Program-made: the position numbers and the translations under genes
The notes under the pieces: model-generated
Seen by the model: the letters and a program-made list of their open reading frames with translations, nothing else
What the model was told of the DNA's origin: nothing
Database searches by the model: none
Part shown: positions 36,730 through 49,613 of the stretch, piece after piece
Position numbering within the stretch: position 1 is the stretch's first letter
Layout: every line of letters begins with the position of its first letter
NCBI GenBank assembly: GCA_037042185.1
Contig: JAXQJY010000028.1
Coordinates: 992,001 to 1,056,000, forward strand
Direction of reading: 5' to 3'
Length of the DNA: 64,000 nt
Source: Sordariomycetes sp. S80-01Y
Lineage: Eukaryota > Ascomycota > Sordariomycetes

Positions 36730-37026
36730 TTGATTATCTACTCTGCTTTGACGGACCCCCCCGGGTCTCGGGCATCTCACTAGGGAGCATGGCGTTGCAG
36801 GCGTAAATGGACGCATAGAAAAGGCCTCCTAAACATGATCTTTGTTCATTATTGCGTGTTTTGTCCTCGTGTACAAATGGAAAGAAAATCGACATCTGAA
36901 CACCTAAGGCGTGGCGAAGATTCCCTGCCTCCTGGGGCGCAAGTCCAGTCTTGCCCTGGCACGTTTTCCCATATGCCACCCAAATTTGATATTTTATACT
37001 GTATTATAGCTCGCATGATGATGTAA

Positions 37027-39597
37027 CTAAACCAGGACCATGCTGTCATTGTCGCTGTCTGTAGTCGTTGACTTGTCGCTCTCGCTCACCGAAATGACGG
37101 ACTGGCCGTCGTCGACGTGGTCAGTCACTGCGGGCTCTGGACCCTTTGCCTCCCCCGGCCCCCGGGGCTCGTTTACCATCTCCTGATCTTCATCGCCATC
37201 GCTGATCATGCCGAGCTCAGTGAGGGTGTCGTCGCTGCCACTATCATCGTCAATCTCGTAATCTTCATACGTCCCGTTCGGATCATCGTCGACCATCATG
37301 GCTACAGCTTGTCCCACGCCCTGATGCTCGGCGGGGACCTCGTAGCGCGCCCTCGCGAACTCTGCTTCGTCGCCTCCGTAGCTTGAGGGCGCGATGGAGG
37401 AGTCGGCGGCGATGACGTGGTTGGGGTTGTACACCGTCGAGATCGAATCGTGGACCGCGACGGAGCCGGCGGTGGTGCTGCCCATAATGTTGAACGCCCG
37501 GACGTCTTCGACAAATGAACCCAGAGATGCTGCGTCGGACGGGACCGTGATGCCCGTGTGATATGCTGGCCCGGGCCCGTTCGGTCCCAGCTCGGCGGGA
37601 GGCAGGGGATCCTCGAAGACACCGCCCGTTCCGTCATCGTTGCCGCCTGCCCAAAGGGGGAGAAACTTCATTTCGTTGTTCGTGAGGGTTAGGAGCATGT
37701 GGCGTGTTATGTTGAGCTGGGGGACGAAGCCTTTGTCGATCCGCTCCCAAGCCCGCGTGATGGGTTTCAGGGCCGTGCAGACTTGGTCACCCAAAAGATC
37801 GAGGTCGATGAGAGGGATGAGACGACCCTCTGGGCGAACAGTCGTGCGAGGTCGCTCTTCCTCAAAAAGAACTGCCCAGGCGTCATTGTATCCTCGTGTG
37901 GGATCCGCGTCCACGACTTTTTGGAGCTCGTACTCCAAGTCGCGGAGGATGGTGGAGTAATACTTCCCAAGAGTATCATGGTGCGTCGACCTTTGCCCCC
38001 AGTAGAGATCTCCATCGCAATGCCAGCTCAACTCGTTGTAGCAAAATGGAAGAAGGAGGCGTTGATCATTTGTGAGACAAAGCACGATGTACTGGATTTG
38101 CTCGAAATGCATTGGCTTGACGTAGGTCGCCCGATCCCTATCCATCTCAGCGTACGCGCTACGACAGTGGTCGCTGTCCGGCCCCAACATCTTGGCTTTC
38201 TCGTTGATTTTGAGTACCAAGGCCTCCATGAGCATCCGCAGAGTCGCCAGAGCTCTATCAAAGGTTCCATCGTTGTGAGAGACGAGTAGATGCTCCACAG
38301 ATCGTAGCTTCTGCCACTCTGTTCCCTTGCTCAATTTGTTGTCTGGATCCGTGCCGGCCGTCTCGCCGGCCATGAACCAAGAGTCGAATAGGTCTGATCT
38401 AAGAAGCTTCTCCTTCTGGGCCCTGACCCGCTCGACAAGGGCGCGGGCAGCGTGTTGGATGGCGTTGCTCTTGTCATCGCCTGGGTCCTCCTTCCTACGG
38501 CCGAATACAGTCCTACATTTCGCGATCTTGTCATACTCCGAGCGATTGGCTGGATCGGCAGCCTCCTCGAGCGCCATCTCGTTGACGAGGATGCGAAAGG
38601 CCGATTGCGTGATCTGAGGTAGTTTCAAGTTGAAGCCAATCCTCAGCGTCTCCTCGGGAAGAACTTCGACGAAGCGAGTGTTGGACATTATCCACTGAAC
38701 GACGGCATCGCGGACGACGGAGGGACACTCGTAAATCTTGCTAATGCCCACCATTGTCCACATCCTGGCAGCGCTATTCAGCCTCACATTTCTACCCTCG
38801 ATCATCATCAGCAACCTCGCAATGCTGTTGCAGTGCCTGAAGGGACAGTAGTCCGGAATCTGGTGACAGGGCGGTGTCTCGAAGAGCTCTTCAACACCCT
38901 GCGCCCTCAACCTCAACAAGTCTTCCGGCAGGGGCGGCAAGGTCACCGGGTCAGACGATGAGTTTTGGTTCGTCTCGCCCTCATATTCGCTGGTTCTGAT
39001 CACGGCAAGGCGTTCAGTCATGCTTCTTGGTGTCTCCACGTCGGGGTCGCTCTGTTGGCACGAGCAGATGTCGTCGTGACCCCTGACCATGGCCTCCGGG
39101 ACCTTGTGCATCTTGTCTGCCGCCCACCAGTCGGCGATGCCTTTTGTGAGGGAGAGCTCAGCGAGCTCGAAGACGCGGTCGTCGCCTTCCATGTCGGGGG
39201 TGAGGTCGAGGATGTAGTCGACGCCTTCCATCTCCTTGTCGGTGGGCTTGCGCATCTCCCTCCATTTCTTCTGCTTGTGCCTGTTCAGCAGAAGCCTCTT
39301 GAATTTGGTGTCTCCCAAGCTCAGCAGGTTGCGGGAGTGGACTCGGAACTGGAGGTTATGCGGCACAACCCCCTCGCAGTTGGTCGCCCCCCTCGCGCTG
39401 CTGATTGCGGGGATGTCGATGTAGACGAGCACGTCGCCCGAGTCCAGCACTATTCCCACAAACGGCACGGCCCAGTCTTCGTCGCTCTTGGGGTCGTTGG
39501 GGCGGTAGGGCAGCGCATCATCTGCGGGGAAGACGGCGCCGGCTCGGAAACGGTCGAGGCCATCGTGGCAGAGGCCTCTATCCGGGCGGGCTGCCAT
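37027..39597 (-). CDS. Uncharacterised 856-residue protein with BTB-like N-terminus
   Basis: Single-exon gene with no confident family assignment. Residues about 45-110 (VVLDSGDVLVYIDIPA in outline, then LQFRVHSRNLLSLGDTKFKR) resemble the start of a BTB/POZ domain: a strand pair followed by F-x-V-H-S and a 'not yet modified' helix. This suggests a degenerate protein-interaction domain. The middle (about 230-620) is alpha-helical with Cys/His residues (CHQIPDYCPFRHC) that could bind a metal. The last 200 residues are acidic and Ser/Asp/Gly-rich, ending with Asp/Thr/Ser repeats, and are probably disordered. No signal peptide or membrane helix is visible. The gene is convergent with TAP42, about 300 bp between stops. 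Confidence 0.75.
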   Translation of the reverse strand: MAARPDRGLCHDGLDRFRAGAVFPADDALPYRPNDPKSDEDWAVPFVGIVLDSGDVLVYIDIPAISSARGATNCEGVVPHNLQFRVHSRNLLSLGDTKFKRLLLNRHKQKKWREMRKPTDKEMEGVDYILDLTPDMEGDDRVFELAELSLTKGIADWWAADKMHKVPEAMVRGHDDICSCQQSDPDVETPRSMTERLAVIRTSEYEGETNQNSSSDPVTLPPLPEDLLRLRAQGVEELFETPPCHQIPDYCPFRHCNSIARLLMMIEGRNVRLNSAARMWTMVGISKIYECPSVVRDAVVQWIMSNTRFVEVLPEETLRIGFNLKLPQITQSAFRILVNEMALEEAADPANRSEYDKIAKCRTVFGRRKEDPGDDKSNAIQHAARALVERVRAQKEKLLRSDLFDSWFMAGETAGTDPDNKLSKGTEWQKLRSVEHLLVSHNDGTFDRALATLRMLMEALVLKINEKAKMLGPDSDHCRSAYAEMDRDRATYVKPMHFEQIQYIVLCLTNDQRLLLPFCYNELSWHCDGDLYWGQRSTHHDTLGKYYSTILRDLEYELQKVVDADPTRGYNDAWAVLFEEERPRTTVRPEGRLIPLIDLDLLGDQVCTALKPITRAWERIDKGFVPQLNITRHMLLTLTNNEMKFLPLWAGGNDDGTGGVFEDPLPPAELGPNGPGPAYHTGITVPSDAASLGSFVEDVRAFNIMGSTTAGSVAVHDSISTVYNPNHVIAADSSIAPSSYGGDEAEFARARYEVPAEHQGVGQAVAMMVDDDPNGTYEDYEIDDDSGSDDTLTELGMISDGDEDQEMVNEPRGPGEAKGPEPAVTDHVDDGQSVISVSESDKSTTTDSDNDSMVLV

Positions 39598-40600
39598 GCT
39601 GGGCGGACAGGCTGCGTGTGCTTAGAGCGAACCTTGGTCGAGGAAGGATGAGTTTGCTCATCTGATATCGATGCCCGCGATTGAGGAGCTTTGGGCTAAG
39701 GTACGAAGTGCTCTGGTGAGATTGGCGGGCGAAAGTCTGCCTCACGAGGCAGCAGTAGGGCTGAGCATCTGGTGCTTCAACAAGCGCAACGGGCTCCAGA
39801 GAAGGACGTGATGTCGATGCAAAAGAGGAAATGTGAAGTACCGCAGAAGACAACGCAGAGCAAGCAATTTGATCGACGTGAGTCGACGGTTGATGGACAC
39901 AAGCCGCTATGCTATGTAAAGTTGAGGCGGCCAAACTGGCATTGCCCCGAGCAGGCGGTTTGCCCCTCCAAAGAAGCTAAGCACCTTATTACCCACCACT
40001 GGCAGACTTACAACTGCCAAGGGGAGCCTGAGATCCCTGTAAGGTAGCCACCCCTGCCACGCGCTACCTTCAGGTAGGCACTGAGTAAGTTCTCGGGGAG
40101 CCGGCTGAGCCCTCGACCAGGCAGCTCATGTGATTCACTGTGACCAGATGGGTGGGCTGATGTGGCTTCGGGCTCGCACCTCGGGCCTGTTTCGGTTGTA
40201 CACTTGCAGCCTTAGCAGGCAGAAGAGTCACACCCCACTGGAAGCGACGACAAAACCTTGGAAGCTGGTGACTTGTAGGGCGAAGCCAAGCCCCGTCTAG
40301 CTTCCGCGATAGGGGTCTCAGCCCCGCAATGATGCATCCCCGCGGTGGAGCGTCGAGTCACGATCTAGGCAACAAGGCTCCGCAGGCATCGGTCGGAATG
40401 ATTCCCAGTGCGCTCCCACAAAGGGGGCGCCGCCATGCGAATTACTACCTTACCCTACCGACTCATCCCATCCCACATCTCGATACTCTTTGCCAAAACG
40501 CCAACCTTAAGCAGTAGCGAACTTCAAGAACCTGGACAAAACCAAAACAGTCAAACAGCCGATGCCCCTTTACGCCACATAATGCAAATCACCTCCTTCT
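39598..40600. other. Intergenic, 1 kb
   Basis: This is the promoter region of the 856-residue protein gene and the 3' flank of the TRP channel gene. GC-rich short inverted repeats are present around 40045-40080. No RNA gene or coding region could be supported. Confidence 0.45.
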
Positions 40601-43600
40601 TTAGAGCGAGCTCCCCTTGAGCATATCGTCGCCTCCATCTGCCTCGTCGTCCGTCGAATACGCGACGCCTTTTCCTTTGCCCTTGCTGCTTGTCTCCTTA
40701 AGACTCCTGCGACTCACGGGCCTCCCTTTCGCCCTCCTCGGGGTCGTGGTCCCCGACTTTCTGCCCTTGCCCTCCTTCGCCGGCATGTCCTCATCCGAGT
40801 TCCTCCTCGTAGGCGGCGCCGAGCGCTCCTTCATGTCCCTCATCTCCTTAATCATTTCCGCAAAGCTCTCTTCCAACGTCTTCATCCTCGCCAGCACGAG
40901 CCTGCCCATCCTGTCACGGTCGGCCGCATCTACCCCACCGGCCGCGCGCCTGCGTTGGTCGTCCTTCATCATGGCCATGGCCATCTGTGTTTGGAAAGAA
41001 CCGGCCATGCCACCATTGTCCACGTCGTTGTTGCCAAAGTGAAGAGACGTGTTGTCGGAAAGAACAGACAGGTCCACTGAAGAAAGGCGGCGCACGCCGC
41101 CACGGGGCCGGTGACGAGGTTCCATGGACAGCAGCGCTGAGCGGGAGACGCCTCCTGTTTCTGTTACGCCGCGGGGTGGTACCACGGGTCGAGGCTTGGT
41201 GGTTGCGTGGTTGCGTTGAGGGGACTTCCTGCGCGGAGAGCTGCGCCTGCCGGGGGTCTTCTCCCCGCTGCCCCTGCTTTGCTTGCCGCTGCTCACGGCC
41301 GCCCTACCTGGTGACGCCGAGGACGAGCTTTGTGCAGCTTTGATGATATCCTCTGGCGGGTTGTAGAGAATCGTGTTCGTGGACAGCGTCCGATTGTGCA
41401 TCGCGGAACGTCGGGGGGCGCTCGCCCTAGGGGTTGTCGGCACATTCCGTCCTGCAGACGAGCCATGAGACGAAGGTAGCTTCGCCACGCGCGATGTCAT
41501 TGGAGTGGTGAAGTAATCTTCTTGCTCCTCTTCCGTCTCCTGGTCGTACGTCCCCTTGTGGCTCCTCTCTGCATTCGTGCCGTGATCATCATCATCCTCG
41601 TCGTTTGTGACGAGCTCATCGTCCCCGTCGGCATCGGTGTGCTCCTTGTAGTCAGGCGCCAGGGGCGGTGCTGGGCTCCTGAAAGGCCGCTTTACGATGG
41701 AGGGCATGCCTCCGATATTGGAAAGAAGATCGGCCGGATCACTGGCAACAGACCTTACTTCCGAAACCTGTCTAAGGTTCGACGGACGATCCCATCCAAC
41801 ACTCAGCCGTCTTTGCCAGTCTGGAGCAGCCTGGCTGTGCATTGTAGGCCAGTTCGTAGCTGAACCACCATCGCCATCCTCGGCAACGTGCTGATCCATC
41901 CAGTTGCGAATCGCTGTCTGGGCCTTCTGTCGTTCGTTCCTTCGCTGAGTTCGCAAGGTTGCAGGTTCTGGCATTCGTCTGAACACTTCTTCCAGTGCTC
42001 GATCCTTGTGGAACCCGGCTACGGATTCCTCCCTGACTCTTACGTTGGGGCTGAATACGGTTCTATTCGAGGGGTCTGCAAAGGACAAGTTCCTTTCTCG
42101 GCCTCTTGTGGGATTCTCAATCAGGTCTGTCGGCTCAAACATCGTGGGCGCAAGCCAAAGTCTTTCGTACAAGTAAATGCAGAAAAGCACAGGGAAATGC
42201 GTGACCTTGATGACTGTGCGGTTAAGCCAGACGAACTGCCTCAACGGCATGCAGTAGCGTAGAGGCATGAGCAGCCACGCAAATATGTTGCTCGGCGCGA
42301 TGTAGGAGAAGAGAGCGTCATTCTTAACCATGGATATCGTATTAATCGCGAAGAGAAATTGGTGCTCCTCTGTCGCGTTCGACGCAATAGCCATGAACGA
42401 GTTCGTCAAGACCGTAATCAGTATTGTTCTGTCTTAAATTAGCCAACATCTTTCTCGCATATGCAGATCACTTACACGACCAAGAAGTGACAGATGAAGA
42501 GGAACAGGACTAGTAGCCCTCTCCCAAGCCAATTGTACGTTGGCCACACATCCCATGCGGCAGGTGTGAACCCCATCAACAACTGGAAGATCTTGTATGC
42601 GACCTCTCCGCCATCACTCGTGTTGTTAGACAGGGTGAAGAAGACGTAGAAGCCACTGCATAGGATCAAGACCAACGTAAACACCGCTACCAGATCCACG
42701 GCCATGAGCCGGAACGCGATCAGTAGTTGTGAAAAGTATTGGTAGTGATCCAAGACGCTAAAGATGCGTGGCAGGAGCAATATTGCGTTGGCAGCCAGCA
42801 CATCGTAGGCCATCTCGTTCCAATGGTGAGGATCGGCCATGAAGACACCATAAGCACGCATGCAGTAGTAAACAATGAGCAGCATGAGAATACCGAGGTC
42901 GAACAAGTTCCAGACGCTCATGATATAGAGCGCAAAGCCTTGCTCGTTGAAGCCGACTAACTCATCGAGCATGAAGCCGGCACTCCAGAACCAGAAAATT
43001 AGTTCCAGCCCGGTGATCTTGACGGATCGTTCGATGAGCACGGCCAGGAAGAGACCTATTAGGATGGCAAGGGACACGGTAGAGAGGAACGATCTGTACC
43101 GAGGCACTCGCAGGCGCGAGAGCTTCAGCAGTGAGGCCTGTCGAGGGTTGTATATCATCACCGTCCGTCGTCCGGGCGGCACACGCGGTCTTTGATCTTT
43201 CGGTGTGACTTTGCCCAGTAAAGGGGTCGTCACATCCACCTTGTTGGCACTGCCATTGGCAGCGGCTTGATAAGGGTTTGTCGTGGGTGGCTCTCGGTGA
43301 AGACTGTCGGCTGCAGAGTAGAAAGTGATTGCGCCGCTCCAAATGCCCTCAAGCTGTTGAATCACCACTGGGTGGGCAATGAAATGCTTCGCGGAGGCCC
43401 GGATTGCAACCTCGAGAGTCGAAGTTCTTGATCCATTCAAGCCGCCTTTGGTTTTTGCACTGGCCCCTGTCGAAATATCCGTGCTGGACACTCCAGGAAG
43501 ACCCTGCAGCGGGTAGAAGTCGTAAGCCAAAGCATCGATGAGCTCCCGTGTAGAGTACTCCTTCAGCATCTTCAAAGCTAGCAGCTCACACACCTTGGCT

Positions 43601-44212
43601 CTGGTGTTGCTGATTCCCGCGTTCGCAGCATATCGCTGGGCCTCCTTGGTGAACTGCAAGCAATTCGCCAGAAGGGCGTATAGGGTCGCGCGGGAGAAGT
43701 GCTGCGTTCGGATCTGGCGCTGCATCGGCTTGACCAGGAATTGGGAGACCTGGGGAGAGCGTAGTTGTTCCCATGTCAACGACGTTTCGGTGCGGGCGAT
43801 GACAATGATGCGTATCGCGTGAGTGACGCTGTAGACAGGCAAGGAATCTGCGTGTCTGTTAATAAATTTTGCCGAGAAAGGGGGTGGACACTTGCGAACC
43901 TAGATGCGAAGTCGAGAAGAGGGGGAGGACGGGCAACGCGCCACGCCTCCCGTCCTCACCACCTTCTTCGTCCTCTTCGTCCTCGCCCGCGACGGGATCA
44001 TCGTCCACTGGCTCTGCAAAACGCGCGCTCCTCCCGACGCCCGGAGTGTCGTGTTCCGTCACCTCATCATCGTCTTCGGTAAAGTCTGCCGTGGGAATTC
44101 GTCGCGAAGCACGGAAGGAAGGGCTCGCGATGCTGGCCGAGGGGGCACCCTGGTCGAGGCTCTCGACGCGACGTCTGACGGGTCTGGGGCGGCGCAAGAG
44201 GGTCGAAAACAT
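40601..44212 (-). CDS. YVC1: Yvc1-like TRP cation channel
   Basis: Vacuolar or intracellular TRPY-type calcium channel, 1170 residues, exons 44212-43900, 43847-42476 and 42428-40601. The first exon gives an acidic cytosolic N-terminus (DDDEVTEHD, EDEEDEEGGED). The second contains the helical linker (PVYSVTHAIRIIVIARTETS), then at least six membrane helices and the pore region FQLLMGFTPAAWD near residue 534. The third starts TILITVLTNSFMAIASNATEE, the conserved post-S6 segment. A long Ser/Arg-rich C-terminal tail (about residues 650-1170) carries an acidic patch (NDEDDDDHG), as in yeast Yvc1 where acidic residues sense calcium, and a short coiled coil. The second junction is well supported. 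For the first, donor GTTCGC at 43899 and acceptor at 43848-43849 are the only pair that keeps frame, so that boundary is less certain. Confidence 0.9.
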
Positions 44213-46496
44213 GGTTTAAACCGCCTGACGGTGGTTTTGACGCGTATCAGAACGCCATCAGAGACGGGGAAGAGAAGAGAAAAAGTTGGTTGTCTCGTCG
44301 CGCGGGTGGAGTGGTGGGAAATGATCTGGGGGAGGTGCTCCAGCAGCCACTGCGTCGAGGGAAACCAGCCTCGACAAGGGGTGGCGCGTGCCTGTGACAA
44401 CTAGGACGAAGCAGGTATAACAGGCCTGACCTGGATGGCGTGCAGATGAGAATTCATGCAGTACCCCGTAGCTGTTATTGTTCTCCGAGGTCAATGACGA
44501 TCTGTTTTGGCTGACTCGCCTTAACATGGTTTACTCCAGACTGTCTCGCATTGGAACTCAAAGCACTTCCAACCGCCCTATAAGTGGCACCCAGTCGCCG
44601 TCATCCCCAGCACCGATTCGTTAATTATTAACAGCGCCGTCGAGGCAGACGGTAGTCCTCTAACATTGCTGTTGAGCAAATATGTGTCTGCTGCAGACGT
44701 GCAGACAAGGTTCAGCTTGCATCACAGCATCGCGAGGGCATCCCGCCTGGATTCGCCAATCTGTATAGTAGACAGAGGCTCGACGCCAGATTACTACGCT
44801 ATATGCCGAAACCGACGCATGACACTTTTAGACCGCCGTTGCATGTCGCACCTTGTGGGACTCATTCGCAAATTGAAAAACACCATTGGATTCAAGGAAG
44901 GGCGTCTTGGCCGGAGAGGCCTCTGCGTAGAATTCCATTGGACCTCGTTTGAGACACATGCAAACTGCGCATGCAAGGTGAGGTCTAGCCTGCATTTCTT
45001 ATCGTCCGCGTGCTGGGGGAGGGGCAGCCAAACCCGCAAGGATCGCAGCCTCGGATCTTGGTCTCTCGTGAGACCAGAGGGGGCCCTGACCTAGCCTCGC
45101 AGAATGATACTCCGCCAACGTACTCGTTCGAGCGAAGATAAATGCGTACCATTCACACGAGCAATTCTGCATTGAGACGGATGAGTCTCTTTGCGGCCAG
45201 CCCTCGGGCAAAATCTAAGACCTTCCAAGGCTAGCCTGTTTCTTGGGCCAACGTGACACCACCTTGCGATCATCGACATCGAAAAGTCGGTAAAGAAATC
45301 TTGGATTGGTGATGACGCTGCTACCCGCCTCACTTTCCCCTCGTCGAAGATCCCAAGCGAGACAAGGCTACACCGCACTCCCCCAGACAGTCGGCGGGTA
45401 TACCATCGTCCGACTTTCTGATTGAAAAGCATGGGCGAAGTTTCAGATTCCTTTGCCTGTGGCGACCAAGCGGTGTGCTTCTGCAGTGACATGCCATGCG
45501 TCACGAGGGTTAAAAGAGTGTCGTGCATCTCGCCCAGGTCCAGGGTGGGAGAGTTGAAGATGTCTCAACCCTGCCCTTGGCCAGCTGTGGCTTGAACTCA
45601 GTGGCTTGACCTAATCTGAGGCGCTGCGGGACGGCGCGGCGTAGGCTGAGGTGGGTTCAAGTCAACCCAAGTTGAGCATAGTGCCAAGAACAGACGCCAC
45701 AGGAGGTGGCATTATTTACCCCAATTCTCCAATCGATAAAGCCGATGGCCCCTGCAGTCCAAAGGGGGCCACAGCGCAACGGCGCCGGACGAACCACTCT
45801 TGCAGGCAACGTCTCAATCCAGGGGTAATGGTCGACTCTATGCTGCATCGACTGTCGTCCTGTTGTGCAAAGGCGCCTCAGTGTTGTGCTACCGGAAGAG
45901 AGGGTGTTAAAAGTGAGATTGTCACCCTGAGAGAGATCTGATCTGCGGCCCTTTGCAACTTGAAGGTCTGAGAGGTCCGACGCTACGGCATTGAGGTCCA
46001 GAATGTGGGGATCTTGAATTCAGGGGAGCGAATAGGCTCATGGATCGCGGTGCTGGGCCTGTCCCTTGAGATTATCATCCCAGCGCGTTATTAGAGCGAC
46101 AATCTTCATCACAAAACACCAGAAGTCGTCTCCCTCACGTCTTCTGCTTCACTTTGAACAAACAGCTGCGCCATTCGGTTCCGATCCCTCCCGGCGACAT
46201 CATATGCCGGCACAAGGTCTTCCTTCCTGATCCTCGACGGTGCGGACGGCCACCAGCAGCTGCACCCGAAAACCTCCACCACCACCTGCTACAACGTTTC
46301 AGCGCCCTGGAACCTGCCCACGCCCCTCGATGAAACGCTTCCAGTGAAGCCAATACATCCGGCCCGGTTCCCCTCCAGTTCCGACACTTACGACTTCCAT
46401 TCCTCGTTATTGACGCGAATCGGGAGCAGAGATCCAAGGTCTGTGGTTGACTAGCCGCTCGGCCTGTGGCTACCCGCCTAGCAACCAACGGTCAGA
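44213..46496. other. Divergent intergenic region, 2.3 kb
   Basis: It separates the leftward TRP channel from the rightward RabGAP and contains both promoters. Open frames up to about 145 codons occur, but none has recognisable motifs. No RNA genes or repeats were noted. Confidence 0.45.
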
Positions 46497-49400
46497 ATGT
46501 CTACAAGCGCCGACATGGAGCCCGCAACAGCCGCGCCAACTCCCATGGTGGAAGAGCGGAATGAAGAAGACTCCCCAGCCTCGTCGCCAACACAATCTTT
46601 GCACGAGGAGAAGATCACATCTCAACCGGATTCGACATCCCCTGCAACATCGGAGGAGAGTGAGGTAGAGACCCCTAAAATGGCCCACGACTCCATGGTC
46701 ACGGTCCGCCTGTCAGAACCTCCAAGTCTGTCCATCGACACAACTGTTGCCGACGACACCGAAGCGATCAAGACAAGTGAAGCTCAGTTACCCGAGGAAA
46801 GCGTCTCCGAAGCCGATACCGAGGTCTCAATTCCCAGCAGCACCGAGAAGCGCGCCTCCACTGCGTCGACGATCAATCCCGACACCAAACGCACCCTCCA
46901 AGACGAATTGGCGGAAGAGGAGGTTGCGGACAAGAGCCACTCATCACTCGACCAAGAAGAAGTCGATTGGGCAAAATTGGAGCAAACCGAGGACGAGCAG
47001 ACCAAGGATGACGAGACGGACAATGTGGGTTACCAGCCCAACCCCCTTCTGAGACACGCAGGTATGCTAACCGGCCACCCTTGCAGTCCACCACCCTTCT
47101 CCTACAGCGACTCGAGCAAGAAAACGCAAAACTGGCTACGAACCCGAAGACCGTCAAAGTCCGAGTTGCAGAAGAAGCTGCTGCCTCCGATACGCGGCCC
47201 CCGTCCATGGCGCAGCTACGACAGATGGTGAACGGGCCGACACCTTCGGCTCTACGATACTCGATGCTGCCACCACCGCCAATGACCGACCTCGAGTTCT
47301 GGGCGGCACTGGTGAAAGATTACCACCAGACTGCCGCTCGTCTGCCGACGTTGCTGTCCAACAAGATCCACAAGGGCATCCCACCACCGTTGCGGGGAGT
47401 GGTATGGCAGAGCATGTCCGGTGCCCGCGATGCGGCGTTGGAAGAGCTATATGAACAATATTGCGGGGAGTCGAGCCCTTACGAACCTCTTATCGGCAAG
47501 GATCTGGGGCGAAGCTTCCCTGGTGTGGACATGTTCCGGGATGCGGACGGTGACGGGCAAAGAATGCTCGGCCGGGTGCTAAAGTGCTTCAGTCTGTACG
47601 ACACCAAGATCGGATACTGTCAAGGGCTCGCCTTCCTGGTTGGGCCTTTGCTGATGCACATGCCTGACAAGCAGGCATTCTGTGTGTTGGTTCGGTACGT
47701 GTTGTCCCTTGCTTCGATAGAACCATACTAACCTTTCCAGCCTAATGGAGCGATACGATCTGCGAACCTGCTTTCTGCCCGACCTCTCTGGACTCCACGT
47801 CCGCATCTATCAATTCCGCGAGCTGCTCCGCAGCAACCTTCCGATCCTGTCAACACACTTTGAACAGCTTCAAGTCGATCCCGCCTATGTTTCGCAATGG
47901 TTCCTCAGCTTTTTCGCCGTTACCTGTCCATTGCCGATGCTGTTCAGAATATACGACGTTATTTTCGCTGAGGGAGCTTCGGAGACTCTCATGAGGGTGG
48001 CGTTGTCTTTGATGCGCAAGAACGAGTCTCGGCTGCTTGCTTGCTCCGAGCTGGAAGATGTGATGCAGCTTCTCCTGTCGAGGGGACTATGGGACTGTTA
48101 TCATTATGATACTGAGGATTTCGTGGACGACTTCGTGAGCTTGACAAGCGAGGTTTCGCGCGAGAACTTAACTCAGCTGGAGCAAGGATACCGGCGGTCA
48201 CTGGTCGCCGCGGCCAATGTTACTCGGTCATCTGATATCACCACCGCTGCGTCACGTTTCCTCGGTCGTATATGGGCTTCTTCAACCATCGCCCCCAAGG
48301 CCTCAACAACTCTAAGCCCTACCAGTGGAAGTGCGCCATCGAGACCGCTCAGCATGCTCCGCCGCAGTGCATCAAAGCAAAGCCTCGCCTCAACCCTGAA
48401 CTCTATGGAGGCCAGCTCAGTCAGTGTGACTAGCTCTACGTCTACGGAAGCTTCCACGATCTCAAAAGACTCTCAGGAGGACGAGCAATCATCGAGTCGC
48501 GAGTCCACGCCTGTTGGTAACAAATCTACTGCCAGCAACAAGAACGTGGAGGATAGGTATCTACACAGTCAAATCGAGGACCTCCTCACCGCACTTAGCG
48601 AGCTTCAGAGGAACCATGCGGTGCTGACGAATCAGCTCCAGCGGGAGAGAGAAGAGAGAGAGGAGGACCGAAAGGTCGTGCAGCCGTTATTGGATACCTT
48701 GAGACAGAGTGCTGCTATTGCTGGCTCTAAGAATAATGCGGCCGACGAGAAGGAAAACGAGCACACTGAGGCTGATGCTGAGGAGGCCGCGTCGACAGAC
48801 TTGATCGAGCTGATCGAGAAGGCGCAAGGGAGGTTCGGCGCCGACCGAAACACGAAGCGGTCATCCATAATGCAGTCGAAAGTTCAAATGCGGGAAGAGC
48901 TGGTTCAACTCAAGGACCAGCTTGCAAGTTCAATGTCACAATCACAGGACTACAGCCGCCGCATTCGGGATCTAGACCAGGAGGTATCGACCTTGAAAGA
49001 TCAGCTCCGCGAAAGTCACGCGCATGTTCGCATGCTGAATCAAGACAAGCATCGGCTTGAAAGCCAAGCTCGATCGAGACCGGCAACTGGCGCAGGTGCA
49101 GACGAACTGGACTCCAATATGCTTGCTGGCGCTTCGGGCGGACTGAGAGAGCTGAAGCTTGCGCGAAGCAACTCATCGCCCTCTCAAGGAGGATTCAACA
49201 AGCGCCTATCATCATTGCCTGCAAGGACAGGATCCGCCATTTCGATGACTTCCCTTGCTATGCCACCGACACCAGTGTCGCCGAACAACGAACTGACAGT
49301 GCCACCGGCCAACGAGCAAGAAGCCCTCCTGATCGAGCTCGCCCAGTGCAAGACTGCTGAAGCTGTGGCAAAGCAAGAAGCTGAGGAGGCCAAGCAAAAG

Positions 49401-49613
49401 CTTGAGGCTTTTCGAAAAGCATACGGCATCGCGCCAGGAGATACCCCTCCACCCGTACAAACGCCTGGCACGGCTGCTATGACAGCCATGGGCATGTTCG
49501 GCAGGCTGACTGGACAGGCAACGACACCAGCAGCAGTGGAGATGCCGAGAACACACGCCGCAACACCGAGCACCGCGTCGACCAAGGGCGGTTTCTGGGG
49601 TTGGGGAAGATAA
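46497..49613 (+). CDS. GYP5: TBC-domain Rab GTPase-activating protein (Gyp5-like)
   Basis: Rab GAP acting in ER-to-Golgi or polarised exocytic traffic, 1002 residues, exons 46497-47024, 47087-47694 and 47741-49613. The N-terminal 260 residues are acidic, Ser/Thr-rich and probably disordered. The TBC domain runs from about 272 (HKGIPPPLRGVVWQ) to about 500. It has the arginine finger in IGKDLGRSFPG and the glutamine finger in KIGYCQGLAFLVG, so catalysis looks intact. A Ser-rich linker then leads to coiled coils at about 660-850 (LQREREEREEDRKVVQP and LKDQLRESHAHVRMLNQDKH). A Pro/Thr-rich tail ends in FWGWGR. Domain order and the coiled-coil C-terminus match yeast Gyp5/Gyl1 and mammalian EVI5-like proteins. 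Intron 1 (47025-47086) contains an internal AG|GT. Confidence 0.92.
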
